Shown: positions 1-6,213 of the stretch, one piece after another | Layout of the letters: every line of letters starts with the position of its first letter | How positions within the stretch are numbered: the stretch's first letter is position 1 | Source of the DNA: CAIOSQ01 sp044359885 | GTDB taxonomy: Bacteria; Pseudomonadota; Alphaproteobacteria; CACIAM-22H2 | DNA: 6,279 bases | Direction: 5' to 3' | Assembly: GCA_044359885.1 (NCBI GenBank) | Contig: JBIKLI010000264.1 | Location: forward strand, 1-6,279 | The notes under the pieces: generated by a model | What the model was told of the DNA's origin: nothing | What the model saw: only the letters and a program-made list of their open reading frames with translations | Database searches by the model: none | Made by a program: the position numbers and the translations under genes

Positions 1-359
1 GCGGCGATGGCGGCCTGCCGTGCGGCGCGGCCGCGAAGCTCGACGGACAGGCCGAAGGCGAGATTGGCGCCGACATCGAGATGCGGGAAGAGCATGTCGT
101 CCTGGAACAGCAGGCCGATGCCGCGCGCCTCGGGCGGCAGCGCGGTGACGTCGCGCCCCGCCACCAGCACCTTGCCGCGCGCCGCGAAGACCGGATCGAG
201 GAAGCCGCCGACGAAGGCGAGCAGCGTCGACTTCCCCGTTCCCGACGGCCCCATCACGGTCGCGACGCATCCGGCCTCGACCGCCAGGTCGAACCGCGGC
301 ACCAGGATCCGGTCGCGGTGCCGGATCTCGACGCCCACCAGTTCCAGCGCCGCGCTCAC
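1..359 (-). CDS. ynjD: YnjD-like ABC transporter ATP-binding protein (partial, N-terminal 119 residues)
   Basis: This is the ATPase subunit of an ABC importer, which should sit on the cytoplasmic face of the inner membrane and drive uptake through the permease encoded just upstream. The visible 119 residues contain a Walker A motif GPSGTGKST (about residues 37-45) and a Q-loop in GLLFQDDMLFPHL (Gln about 86). The signature motif, Walker B and switch His lie beyond the window start. The GTG start at 359 overlaps the permease stop as GTGA, a 4-nt overlap typical of translational coupling. An AGGGGG Shine-Dalgarno-like stretch (365-370, minus strand) lies 5 nt before it and supports this start. 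The double-length permease and the binding protein beside it point to the YnjBCD family rather than the related thiamine, iron or sulfate importers. Being an ABC ATPase is certain; the subfamily assignment rests mainly on the neighbours. Confidence 0.93.
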   Translation of the reverse strand, partial: MSAALELVGVEIRHRDRILVPRFDLAVEAGCVATVMGPSGTGKSTLLAFVGGFLDPVFAARGKVLVAGRDVTALPPEARGIGLLFQDDMLFPHLDVGANLAFGLSVELRGRAARQAAIA

Positions 360-2029
360 GCCAGCCCCCTGCGGCCGCGATGGACCAGCGCCGGCACCAG
401 CAGCGCCAGCGCGAAACACGCCAGCGGCAGCGCCGCCTGCAGCACCGCATGCGCGCCGAGGATCCGGCGATCGGCGCCCGAGGACAGCGTCACCGCCTCG
501 GTCGTCAGCGTCGCGACGCGCCCGGCGCCGGCCGCCATCGTCGGCAGGTACTGCGCCACGCTGACCGCCACGCCCACCGCCATCGCGGTCAGCACCGGGC
601 GCAGCAGGATCGGCAGCTTGACCGCGAGGAAGACCCGCGCCGGCGACGCGCCGAGCGCCGCGGCCGCGCGGGAATAACGCCGATCGAGCGCGCGCCAGGG
701 GTCCGCCAGCGACAGCAGCACATAGGGCAGCACGAAGACCAGATGCGCCCAGGCGACGGCCGCGAGCGTGCCGTCGAGACCGAGCCGGACCAGCAGCACC
801 TGCAGGCCGAAGACGAAGGCGATCTGCGGCACGAGCAGCGGCAGATGGACGAGCCAGGCCGGCATCGCCGCGCCATGGGTGCCGCGCCGCGCCGCATTCT
901 CGAGACAGGCGAGCACCAGCACGGTCGCCACGACGGCTGCGATCGCCGCGATGGCGAGAGTCGCGGCGGCGTTGCGCGCGAGATCTGCGCCGGCGCGCGT
1001 CCAGGCCGAGAGCCAGAGCGCCGCCGGCAGCGCGTCGGGAAAAGGCCACGGCCCGGCGATGGACCACAGGACGAGACCAGCGAGCGACGCCCAGGCGCAA
1101 CCGACCGCGACCGACCCGGCCAGCGCCGCGAACGGCAATGCCGCGCTCGCCGCGGAACGCCGCCGGCCGGAAGCGATCCAGCGCCGGCCCAGTACGGCGA
1201 CGGCGATCTCCAGCACGCGCCACACGATGATCCCGGCGATCGCCAGCAGCAGCGCCAGGATCGACGCCGCGGCGGCGCGCGGATAGAGCGCGACGTCGTG
1301 ATCCGCGAACCAGCGCAGCGCCAGCACGGCGAGCGGCGGCGGCGTGCCCGGCGCCAGCACCAGCGCGACGTCGACGACCGAGAGCGAGAAGACCAGCACC
1401 GCGTAGACCGGCAGGCGGATCTGGCGGTAAAGCGGCGGGAACACGGCGACCAGCCAGGCCTTCGCCGGCGCGTAGCCCAGACCGCGGGCGACCGCCATCG
1501 AACGATCCTGCGGGATCTGGTTCAGCGCCGCCAGCGACGCCAGCAGCAGATACGGGATCTCCTTCAGCGCCAGCCCGGCGATCAGCGACAGGCCCAGCGG
1601 ATCGCGCACGCTGGTCCAGGCGGGTGGCTGCGTCCAGCCGGTCAGTTCGGGCGACAGGATCCGCACGATCCATCCGGAGGGCAGGATCAGGAAGGCGAAG
1701 CCGATCGCCATCGCGGCATGCGGCACCGCCAGCAGCGGCGCCAGCGCCTGCGCGAAGCGGCGCAGACGCGGCCACGACGCCGCCAGCGCCAGCACGCCGA
1801 TCGTGCCGGCGAGCGACAGGGCGGTGGCGCCGAAGCCGGACGCCAGCGTCAGCGCCACCGATCGCGACAGCCCCGGCGTGGCGAGCAGTTCGCGCCAGGG
1901 CGCCAGTCCGAACCCGTCGCGCCCGATCGCCGGCAGATGGTCGAAGGCCGGCAGCAGCGTCCAGGCGAGCCCGGCGACGACCGGGCCCAGCACCAGCAGC
2001 AGGGTCAGATACGGCGCCCAGGCGAGCAC
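356..2029 (-). CDS. ynjC: YnjC-like fused double-domain ABC transporter permease
   Basis: This is an inner-membrane permease of 557 residues, formed by two fused permease halves in one chain; E. coli YnjC is similar at a little over 500. It is rich in hydrophobic segments, for example about residues 6-25, 55-85, 95-118, 145-170, 205-228 and 252-280 in the first half, and 300-325, 352-376, 392-415, 424-442, 478-495 and 528-550 in the second. Each half has an EAA-type cytoplasmic loop that would contact the ATPase: about 178-207 (ARGLGYAPAKAW then a proline-containing stretch) and about 454-480 (AAAALGASPARVF then KLPILL). The segment QYLPTMAAGAGR (about 494-505), followed by TLTTEAVTLSSGADRR, is characteristic of YnjC-type C-terminal halves. 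The start is GTG, 4 nt after the stop of the binding-protein gene, and the stop overlaps the ATPase start. The transported substrate is not known for this family; thiamine-like compounds have been proposed only by similarity. Confidence 0.92.
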   Translation of the reverse strand: MLAWAPYLTLLLVLGPVVAGLAWTLLPAFDHLPAIGRDGFGLAPWRELLATPGLSRSVALTLASGFGATALSLAGTIGVLALAASWPRLRRFAQALAPLLAVPHAAMAIGFAFLILPSGWIVRILSPELTGWTQPPAWTSVRDPLGLSLIAGLALKEIPYLLLASLAALNQIPQDRSMAVARGLGYAPAKAWLVAVFPPLYRQIRLPVYAVLVFSLSVVDVALVLAPGTPPPLAVLALRWFADHDVALYPRAAAASILALLLAIAGIIVWRVLEIAVAVLGRRWIASGRRRSAASAALPFAALAGSVAVGCAWASLAGLVLWSIAGPWPFPDALPAALWLSAWTRAGADLARNAAATLAIAAIAAVVATVLVLACLENAARRGTHGAAMPAWLVHLPLLVPQIAFVFGLQVLLVRLGLDGTLAAVAWAHLVFVLPYVLLSLADPWRALDRRYSRAAAALGASPARVFLAVKLPILLRPVLTAMAVGVAVSVAQYLPTMAAGAGRVATLTTEAVTLSSGADRRILGAHAVLQAALPLACFALALLVPALVHRGRRGLA

Positions 2030-2033
2030 GCGC

Positions 2034-3251
2034 CTATCCCGTCACGCGCCGCTCCCAGGCCGACACCAGCCGCGTCATCCAGCCGGGATGCGGCTCCGGC
2101 AGGGGCCGCCCGAGCTGGGCATTGGTCGGCAGCGCCGGCGTCGACGCCAGAGCCCGGAAGGGGGCCTGCGCCGCCTCGGGCAGACGGTCGACGGCCAGCA
2201 CCGAGAAGCTGCCGAGATGGCGCGGATCCTGGGCGCGGGCCTGCGTCGCCGGCTCGAGCAGGAAATTCGCCACGACCATCGCGCCTTCCTTGTGCGCGGC
2301 GTTGAAGGGGATGGCGACGAAGCTGGTGTTGCCCAGCGTGCCTCCGGCGAGAACATGGACCCGCGCGCTCGCCGGCAGCAGGCCGCTGGCGATCGACGCG
2401 GCGGCATCGGCGGGGTTGAACGAGATCACGAGGTCGGTCTCGCCGTCGGCCAGCATCTGCAGCATCGCCGGGCCGCTTTCCGGGAAGTCCCGCCCCTGAC
2501 GCCACAGCAGCGGCCGCAGCGCGTCGTACCAGCGCCAGAGCGCGGCCGCGCTGCGCTCGAAAGTCGCGTCGTCGGGCTCGCGCGCCAGGGCGTCCGCCTC
2601 GCCGGCGAGTTCGACCAGCGCCTGCTTGAGGAAGGTGGCGCCGAGAAAGTTGCGGGCGGTCGGATGGGTGAGCCGCCCCGGATGGCGCTGCGCCCAGGGC
2701 AGCATCGCCGCCATGCTCGCCGGCAGCGTCGCGGCCGGCGTGCGCGCGGAGTCGTGGACGAAGACCACCTGCGCCAGACGCCAGGGCGCGGCCAGCCCGT
2801 CGACGGACACCGTGAAGTCGACGACGTTCGACGGCTTGCCGGCGATGTCGACCAGCGGCCAGTTGGGCAACGCCTCGACGAAGGGACCGAAGAGAAGCCC
2901 CTGGGTCTTCATCGACAGGAAGTTGGGGCCGTTGATCCAGATCAGGTCGACGGCACCGCCCGCACTGCGCCCGGCCTGCCTCTCGGCGATCACCCGCGCG
3001 ACCGCCTCGGCCGTGTCGCGCAGCCGCACATGGCGGATGGACACGCCGTAGCGGCGCTGCGTCTCCTCGCCCGCCCAGGCGATGAAGGCGTTGGTCGGAT
3101 CGTCGCCGCCCCAGGCGTTCCAGTAGACCGTCTGCCCGCGCGCCGCGGCGCGGATGGCCTCGAAGCTGCGGGTTTCGCGGGCGCGCGAGGTCGGAACGAA
3201 GGCTGGAGAGGCGGCGATGCCGGCGATCAGCGAGCGGCGGCTTGGGCCCAT
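2034..3251 (-). CDS. ynjB: YnjB-like ABC transporter substrate-binding protein with Tat-like signal
   Basis: This is a periplasmic solute-binding protein of 405 residues (E. coli YnjB is of similar size), first gene of the importer operon. The N-terminus MGPSRRSLIAG has a twin-arginine motif (SRRSLI, residues 4-9), then a hydrophobic stretch, with possible cleavage near residues 22-25. Export by Tat is inferred. Family-like motifs are VYWNAWGGDDPTNAFIAW (about 42-59), DLIWINGPNFLSMK (about 102-115) and a late segment around GGTLGNTSFVAIPFN (about 303-317). The reading frame stays open far upstream, antisense to the pirin gene. I place the start at ATG 3251 because the signal peptide begins there and a clear AAAGGA Shine-Dalgarno (3259-3264, minus strand) sits 7 nt before it. 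The operon promoter must lie in the divergent region shared with the pirin gene. No substrate can be read from the sequence. Confidence 0.92.
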   Translation of the reverse strand: MGPSRRSLIAGIAASPAFVPTSRARETRSFEAIRAAARGQTVYWNAWGGDDPTNAFIAWAGEETQRRYGVSIRHVRLRDTAEAVARVIAERQAGRSAGGAVDLIWINGPNFLSMKTQGLLFGPFVEALPNWPLVDIAGKPSNVVDFTVSVDGLAAPWRLAQVVFVHDSARTPAATLPASMAAMLPWAQRHPGRLTHPTARNFLGATFLKQALVELAGEADALAREPDDATFERSAAALWRWYDALRPLLWRQGRDFPESGPAMLQMLADGETDLVISFNPADAAASIASGLLPASARVHVLAGGTLGNTSFVAIPFNAAHKEGAMVVANFLLEPATQARAQDPRHLGSFSVLAVDRLPEAAQAPFRALASTPALPTNAQLGRPLPEPHPGWMTRLVSAWERRVTG

Positions 3252-3380
3252 GGCGCGGTCCTTTCGCGGGTCGGCGGGCGGCGACGACGCAGATATGCCG
3301 CCCTCCTGGTATGTTACCATTTCCTGCAGGATGTCGCGTCTCCGCGCGGCGCCGCCCCCCTTCCCGAAGGCGACGACACC
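3252..3380. promoter_or_regulatory. Divergent intergenic region between the importer operon and the pirin gene
   Basis: These 129 bp must hold the promoters of both the leftward importer operon and the rightward pirin gene, because the two first genes diverge here. The stretch 3291-3330 is clearly more AT-rich than its surroundings, as expected for promoter DNA. I could not pick a convincing -35/-10 pair on either strand, so no exact promoter is claimed. The Shine-Dalgarno of the ynjB-like gene lies at 3259-3264 on the minus strand; GAAGG at 3366-3370 is the probable one for pirin. Confidence 0.6.
3307..3319. promoter_or_regulatory. 13-bp palindrome, candidate operator in the divergent promoter region
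   Basis: TGGTATGTTACCA is a perfect inverted repeat (arms TGGTA and TACCA, 3-nt centre) in the AT-rich part of the divergent region. Its position would let one dimeric regulator act on both transcription units. The outline GT-centre-AC is similar in type to GntR-family sites, but no regulator gene lies in the window and a 5+5 palindrome can occur by chance in 129 bp. Confidence 0.3.
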
Positions 3381-4088
3381 ATGATCGACCTGCGCCCCTT
3401 CGCCTCGCTCGGACATGCCGATCACGGCTGGCTGCGCGCGCGGCATCATTTCTCGTTCGCCGGCTATCGCGACGCCGCGCGGATGGGCTGGGGCCGCCTG
3501 CGGGTCTGGAACGACGACGAGATCGCACCCGGCACCGGCTTCGATCCACATGGGCATCGCGACATGGAGATCGTCACCTTCGTGCGCGCCGGCGCGATCA
3601 CCCATCGCGACAATCTGGGCAACGAAGGCCGCACCGAGGCCGGCGACGTCCAGATCATGTCGGCGGGCACGGGGATCGTGCATGCCGAGTACAATCTCGA
3701 AACGGTGGAAACCCGCATCTTCCAGATCTGGATCCTTCCAGACCGCCCCGGCGGCGCGCCGCGATGGGGCAGCCGGCGCTTTCCGCGCGAAGGGCGCGCG
3801 GCCGGGTTCGAGATCCTGGCCTCCGGCCGCGCCGCCGATTCCGGCAGCGGCGCGCTGCCCATCGACGCCGATGCCGCCGTTCTCGCCGTCACGCTTGCCC
3901 CGGGCCAGACGCTGCGCCACGACCTCCTGCCCGGGCGGATCGCCTATCTGGTGCCGGCCAGCGGCAGCGTGCGCGTCAACGGCACGGTCGCCGCGACCCG
4001 CGACGGTCTCGCCATCCGCGACGAGACAAGCCTGGAGATCGTCGCGCAGGACGCCGCCGAGCTCGTGATGGTCGAAGCGGCGGCGTAG
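3381..4088 (+). CDS. Pirin family protein (YhhW-like bicupin)
   Basis: This is a 235-residue pirin-family protein, close in length to E. coli YhhW (about 231). The N-terminal cupin carries the four metal ligands at the family positions: His57 and His59 in FDPHGHRDMEIVTF, and His101 and Glu103 in GTGIVHAEYN. Further family landmarks are RVWNDDEIAPGTGF (about 41-54), HRDNLGNEG (about 75-83) and FQIWILP followed by the second, degenerate cupin, which ends in LVMVEAA. Bacterial pirins with this site bind a divalent metal, and some oxidise quercetin in vitro (quercetin 2,3-dioxygenase activity); their physiological role is mostly unsettled. The protein has no signal peptide and should be cytoplasmic. 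The start at ATG 3381 is preceded by GAAGG 10 nt upstream and matches the usual pirin N-terminus (IDLRPFASLGHADHGWL). The gene is divergent from the importer operon and probably has its own promoter. The family call is very secure; the in vivo substrate is unknown. Confidence 0.95.
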   Translation: MIDLRPFASLGHADHGWLRARHHFSFAGYRDAARMGWGRLRVWNDDEIAPGTGFDPHGHRDMEIVTFVRAGAITHRDNLGNEGRTEAGDVQIMSAGTGIVHAEYNLETVETRIFQIWILPDRPGGAPRWGSRRFPREGRAAGFEILASGRAADSGSGALPIDADAAVLAVTLAPGQTLRHDLLPGRIAYLVPASGSVRVNGTVAATRDGLAIRDETSLEIVAQDAAELVMVEAAA

Positions 4089-4181
4089 CGCAGCGTCGCG
4101 ACCCGGCTTACGTCCCCCGATCGGTCGTCTACGCCGCGCGGCGCCGCGCGTCCGGGCCGGGCCCGTGCTGGGCTGTCGGCG

Positions 4182-4577
4182 ATGCCGAGCGACCCCGCGA
4201 TCCCGCGACATGCCGCCCGCGACGATGCCGAAGACCTGCTCTGGCGGCATCTGCGCGGCCGCCGCCTTGGCGCAACCTTTCGCCGCCGGGTGCAGTTCGG
4301 ACCCTTCCAGGCCGATTTCGCCTGTCCGGCGCGCGGCGTCCTGGTCGAATGCGACGCCGGCCCCGGACCGACCGGCCCCTATGACCGCGCCCGCGACGCG
4401 CGCCTCGCCATGGCCGGTGTCGCCGTGCTGCGCTTCAGCCAGGACAAGATCCGCCGCGACATCGACGGCGTCTGCGCCGCGATCCGCGCAGCCCTCGCCC
4501 GGCGTCGCGGCGCGCGGCCGCGATCCCCCGCGGCGGGCGCACCGCGTCGCGATCGCTGGCCCGGAGCCGGCCAATGA
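4182..4577 (+). CDS. DUF559 domain protein (VSR-like restriction-endonuclease fold)
   Basis: This is a 131-residue protein whose residues about 15-107 match the DUF559 pattern: LLWRHLRGRRLGATFRRRV, then GPFQADFACPARGVLVECD, then YDRARDARLAMAGVAVLRF and a C-terminal helix after DIDGV. DUF559 proteins are related to VSR-type nucleases of the PD-(D/E)xK fold. Candidate acidic active-site residues are Asp45 and Glu56, with Asp58 nearby. The usual family motif after these is DGxxH, but here it reads DAGPG, so the His is absent and activity is uncertain. The tail after about 108 is Arg/Pro/Ala-rich and looks disordered. The start at ATG 4182 has only a weak ribosome-binding site, but no better start in this frame precedes the domain. 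It lies 93 bp after the pirin gene with no clear terminator between, so they may share a transcript. The biological role of the family is largely unknown. Confidence 0.82.
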   Translation: MPSDPAIPRHAARDDAEDLLWRHLRGRRLGATFRRRVQFGPFQADFACPARGVLVECDAGPGPTGPYDRARDARLAMAGVAVLRFSQDKIRRDIDGVCAAIRAALARRRGARPRSPAAGAPRRDRWPGAGQ

Positions 4578-4644
4578 TCGGGGCTTCTAACGGCGGGGGG
4601 CGTGTTCTAGGCTCGGGCGCGGACGTCGGACGAGAAGGATGGAC
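4578..4644 (+). promoter_or_regulatory. Short intergenic region upstream of the small-protein gene
   Basis: This 67-bp gap could hold a promoter for the small protein and photolyase pair. A possible -10-like element TTCTAG lies at 4605-4610, but no convincing -35 stands at the right distance. No terminator hairpin is visible after the DUF559 gene, so read-through from upstream is also possible. Confidence 0.25.
4633..4639 (+). promoter_or_regulatory. Shine-Dalgarno that decides the start of the small-protein gene
   Basis: AGAAGGA ends 5 nt before the ATG at 4645 but overlaps the first base of the alternative ATG at 4639. Only the 4645 start has proper spacing, so the protein should begin MAERDHE rather than MDMAERD. 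Confidence 0.65.
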
Positions 4645-4836
4645 ATGGCCGAGCGCGATCACGAGATCGAGGTCGAGGAACGCGGCAAGCAGAACTTCGC
4701 GATGGCCGTGATCTTCGCTGGGCAGCGCTTCGACTGCGGCGTCTATGTCAGCCGCGCCGAGGCGCTGAAGGCGGCGCGGCTGTTCGTCCAGCGCAAGCAG
4801 GGCGAGCAGGCGGCGCGCGGCAAGCGGGCGCGCTAG
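4645..4836 (+). CDS. Small uncharacterised protein (63 residues) upstream of the photolyase-like gene
   Basis: I do not recognise this protein. It has an acidic, charged N-terminus (AERDHEIEVEERGK), a central part with alternating hydrophobic residues (FAMAVIFAGQRFDCGVYV) that suggests a beta-hairpin, a probable helix (SRAEALKAARLFVQRK) and a strongly basic tail ending GKRAR. There is no signal peptide and no membrane segment. Coding status is supported by a good Shine-Dalgarno with ideal spacing, by a sensible amphipathic pattern in contrast to the Arg/Ala/Pro-rich shadow frames, and by two TAG stop codons in a row (4834-4839). The photolyase-like gene starts 25 nt later, so the two are probably co-transcribed. 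The basic tail could contact nucleic acid, but that is only a guess from charge. Confidence 0.75.
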   Translation: MAERDHEIEVEERGKQNFAMAVIFAGQRFDCGVYVSRAEALKAARLFVQRKQGEQAARGKRAR

Positions 4837-4861
4837 TAGCGCGGCCGGCCCTGACGGCCCC

Positions 4862-6004
4862 ATGCCGCCGACCCGTGCCGCCGGCCTCGCCCGCCTCGCC
4901 GAATTCGCGCCGCGCATGGGGCGCGACTATGCCGAAGGGCGCAATCACGATCCCGGCCCGGCCGGGCCCCGCCATGTCTCGGCGCTGGCGCCCTATATCC
5001 GCCATCGTCTCGTCACCGAACAGGAGGTGGTGGCCGCCGCCCTCGCCGCCCATGGCGCGGAGGCCGCCGGGAAATTCATCCAGGAGGTCTTCTGGCGCAG
5101 CTACTGGAAAGGCTGGCTTGCCCAGCGGCCGGCGGTCTGGTCCGCGTATCGCGCGCGCGTCGCCGCGGGCTTGGCGGCAACGCCCGAGGGTTACGCCGCG
5201 GCCATCGCGGGCCGGACCGGGATCGACTGTTTCGATGCCTGGGTGCAGGAACTGATCGAGACCGGCTATCTGCACAATCACGCGCGCATGTGGTTCGCCA
5301 GCATCTGGATCTTCACGCTGCGCATGCCTTGGGAATTGGGGGCGGATTTCTTCCTGCGGCATCTGCTGGACGGGGATGCGGCATCCAACACGCTGTCCTG
5401 GCGCTGGGTGGCCGGCCTGCACACCAGGGGCAAGCATTACGTCGCGCGCGCCGGGAACATCGAGCGCTACACGGGTGGGCGCTTCGCCCCGCATGGCCGC
5501 TTGAACGAGACGCCGTCGGCGCTGCCGGAGCCCGATCCACCGGCACCGCGCCCCATCCCCAGCCTGCCCGTTCCGCCATCCGGCCCCGTGATCCTGCTTT
5601 TGCACGAGGACGATCTGCATCCCGAAAGCCTGCCGCTGACCGGGCTCGACGTGCGGCGCGTGATCGGCGTCTGCGGCGCGGCGGCGCGTTCGCCGCTTGG
5701 CGCCGCGCCGATGGTGCAGTTCTTTGCCGAGGGTGCCCTGGAAGACGGATTGAGCCGCAGTGCGCGGCATTTCGGCGTACCGGCCGAACGCGTGGCGCTC
5801 GACGATCTGCCCGGTCTGCTCGCGCAGGATGCGGCCGTGATGCCCGAAGCGCCCGTCGGCTGGCTCGCGGATGGCTTGCGCCCCTATGGCGCCGTGCCGC
5901 TGCGTCGCCCCTGGGATGCAGCGTGCTGGCCCCTGGCCGGTCGCGGCTTCTTCGCCTTCGGCCAGCATATCCCGCGGCTGTGCGCCGAACTGATCGCGGC
6001 GTGA
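4862..6004 (+). CDS. Photolyase/cryptochrome-like FAD-binding protein lacking the N-terminal antenna domain
   Basis: This 380-residue protein is a member of the photolyase/cryptochrome superfamily, whose members use FAD and blue/near-UV light to split UV dimers in DNA or to sense light. It starts straight with the helical FAD-binding domain (about residues 5-215): RNHDPGPAGPRHVSALAPYI (27-46), QEVFWRSYWKGWL (74-86), GYLHNHARMWFASIW (135-149) and DGDAASNTLSWRW (170-182). Aligned by eye with E. coli PhrB, the dimer-binding Glu274 and Trp277 correspond to Glu75 and Trp78. Asn341 and Arg344 correspond to Asn139 and Arg142, Asp372 and Asn378 (near the flavin) to Asp170 and Asn176, and Trp382 and Trp359 to Trp180 and Trp157. 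Trp306, the outer electron-transfer residue, aligns with Leu104. The usual antenna domain of about 200 N-terminal residues is absent. Instead, after a Pro-rich linker (222-241), there are about 140 C-terminal residues with alternating strands and helices (PVILLLHEDDLHPESLPL, then VRRVIGVCG). The ATG at 4862 has a weak ribosome-binding site, but the domain is complete from there, and translation may be coupled to the small gene upstream. Confidence 0.9.
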   Translation: MPPTRAAGLARLAEFAPRMGRDYAEGRNHDPGPAGPRHVSALAPYIRHRLVTEQEVVAAALAAHGAEAAGKFIQEVFWRSYWKGWLAQRPAVWSAYRARVAAGLAATPEGYAAAIAGRTGIDCFDAWVQELIETGYLHNHARMWFASIWIFTLRMPWELGADFFLRHLLDGDAASNTLSWRWVAGLHTRGKHYVARAGNIERYTGGRFAPHGRLNETPSALPEPDPPAPRPIPSLPVPPSGPVILLLHEDDLHPESLPLTGLDVRRVIGVCGAAARSPLGAAPMVQFFAEGALEDGLSRSARHFGVPAERVALDDLPGLLAQDAAVMPEAPVGWLADGLRPYGAVPLRRPWDAACWPLAGRGFFAFGQHIPRLCAELIAA

Positions 6005-6212
6005 GGCTCGGGACGAAACCCGCTTGCGGATGGCTCCCGCGCTGCGATGTCACGTCGGCGGGAAAGGTCCATCTCGCCTTGGCGTCGTTCGTCGGCGCGC
6101 CGACCTTGCAGGTCCCGCTCCAGGCAGCCTTCCCCGCCGACCGGCAGGGAAACAGACACCCTCGACGAGGCCTGACGCACCAGATTGATTTGTTCGCCTT
6201 GCACGAGGTGCG
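6005..6212. other. Intergenic stretch without a supportable gene, rich in inverted repeats
   Basis: I see no convincing gene here. The frames that stay open on either strand have no ribosome-binding site and no recognisable protein pattern, and they mostly continue from shadows of the photolyase gene. The stretch contains several inverted repeats (6054-6141, 6102-6114, 6175-6213) and leads into tandem repeats at the window end. No classical terminator (hairpin plus T-run) for the photolyase gene is visible. Confidence 0.6.
6054..6141. repeat. 88-bp imperfect inverted repeat with a perfect central palindrome
   Basis: The left arm GTCGGCGGGAAAGG (6054-6067) pairs with the right arm CCTTCCCCGCCGAC (6128-6141) at 13 of 14 positions. 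The midpoint of these arms, 6097.5, is exactly the midpoint of the perfect 14-bp palindrome GTCGGCGCGCCGAC (6091-6104). The DNA between arms and centre pairs poorly. A second palindrome, GACCTTGCAGGTC (6102-6114), overlaps the centre. The structure could be a repetitive extragenic or MITE-like element, or a transcript hairpin; no flanking target duplication is evident. Confidence 0.6.
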
Positions 6213-6213
6213 T
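6175..6213. repeat. 7-bp inverted repeat bordering the tandem repeats
   Basis: ACGCACC (6175-6181) and GGTGCGT (6207-6213) form inverted arms around a 25-nt AT-richer loop, with a smaller nested hairpin GCAC-GAG-GTGC at 6201-6211. The right arm ends exactly where the 23-bp tandem repeats begin, so it could mark the border of the element beyond. The arms are short and chance is not excluded. Confidence 0.35.

Noticed and set aside
380..2305. 641-codon open frame on the plus strand opposite the permease
   Set aside because: The translation is an Arg/Gln-rich low-complexity product typical of an antisense shadow of a GC-rich membrane-protein gene; the permease on the other strand has clear family motifs.
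4135..4150. Perfect 16-bp GC palindrome CGCGCGGCGCCGCGCG as a terminator after pirin
   Set aside because: It has no loop and no T-run, and consists of alternating G and C, which is expected by chance in DNA of this composition.
2034..4574. 846-codon open frame on the minus strand extending the ynjB-like gene through the pirin and DUF559 region
   Set aside because: Only the part from 3251 down has a signal peptide, Shine-Dalgarno and family motifs. The upstream part is antisense to well-supported pirin and DUF559 genes and stays open because of high GC.
4639..4644. Upstream ATG at 4639 as start of the small-protein gene
   Set aside because: The Shine-Dalgarno reaches up to this ATG and leaves no spacing; the ATG at 4645 has ideal spacing.
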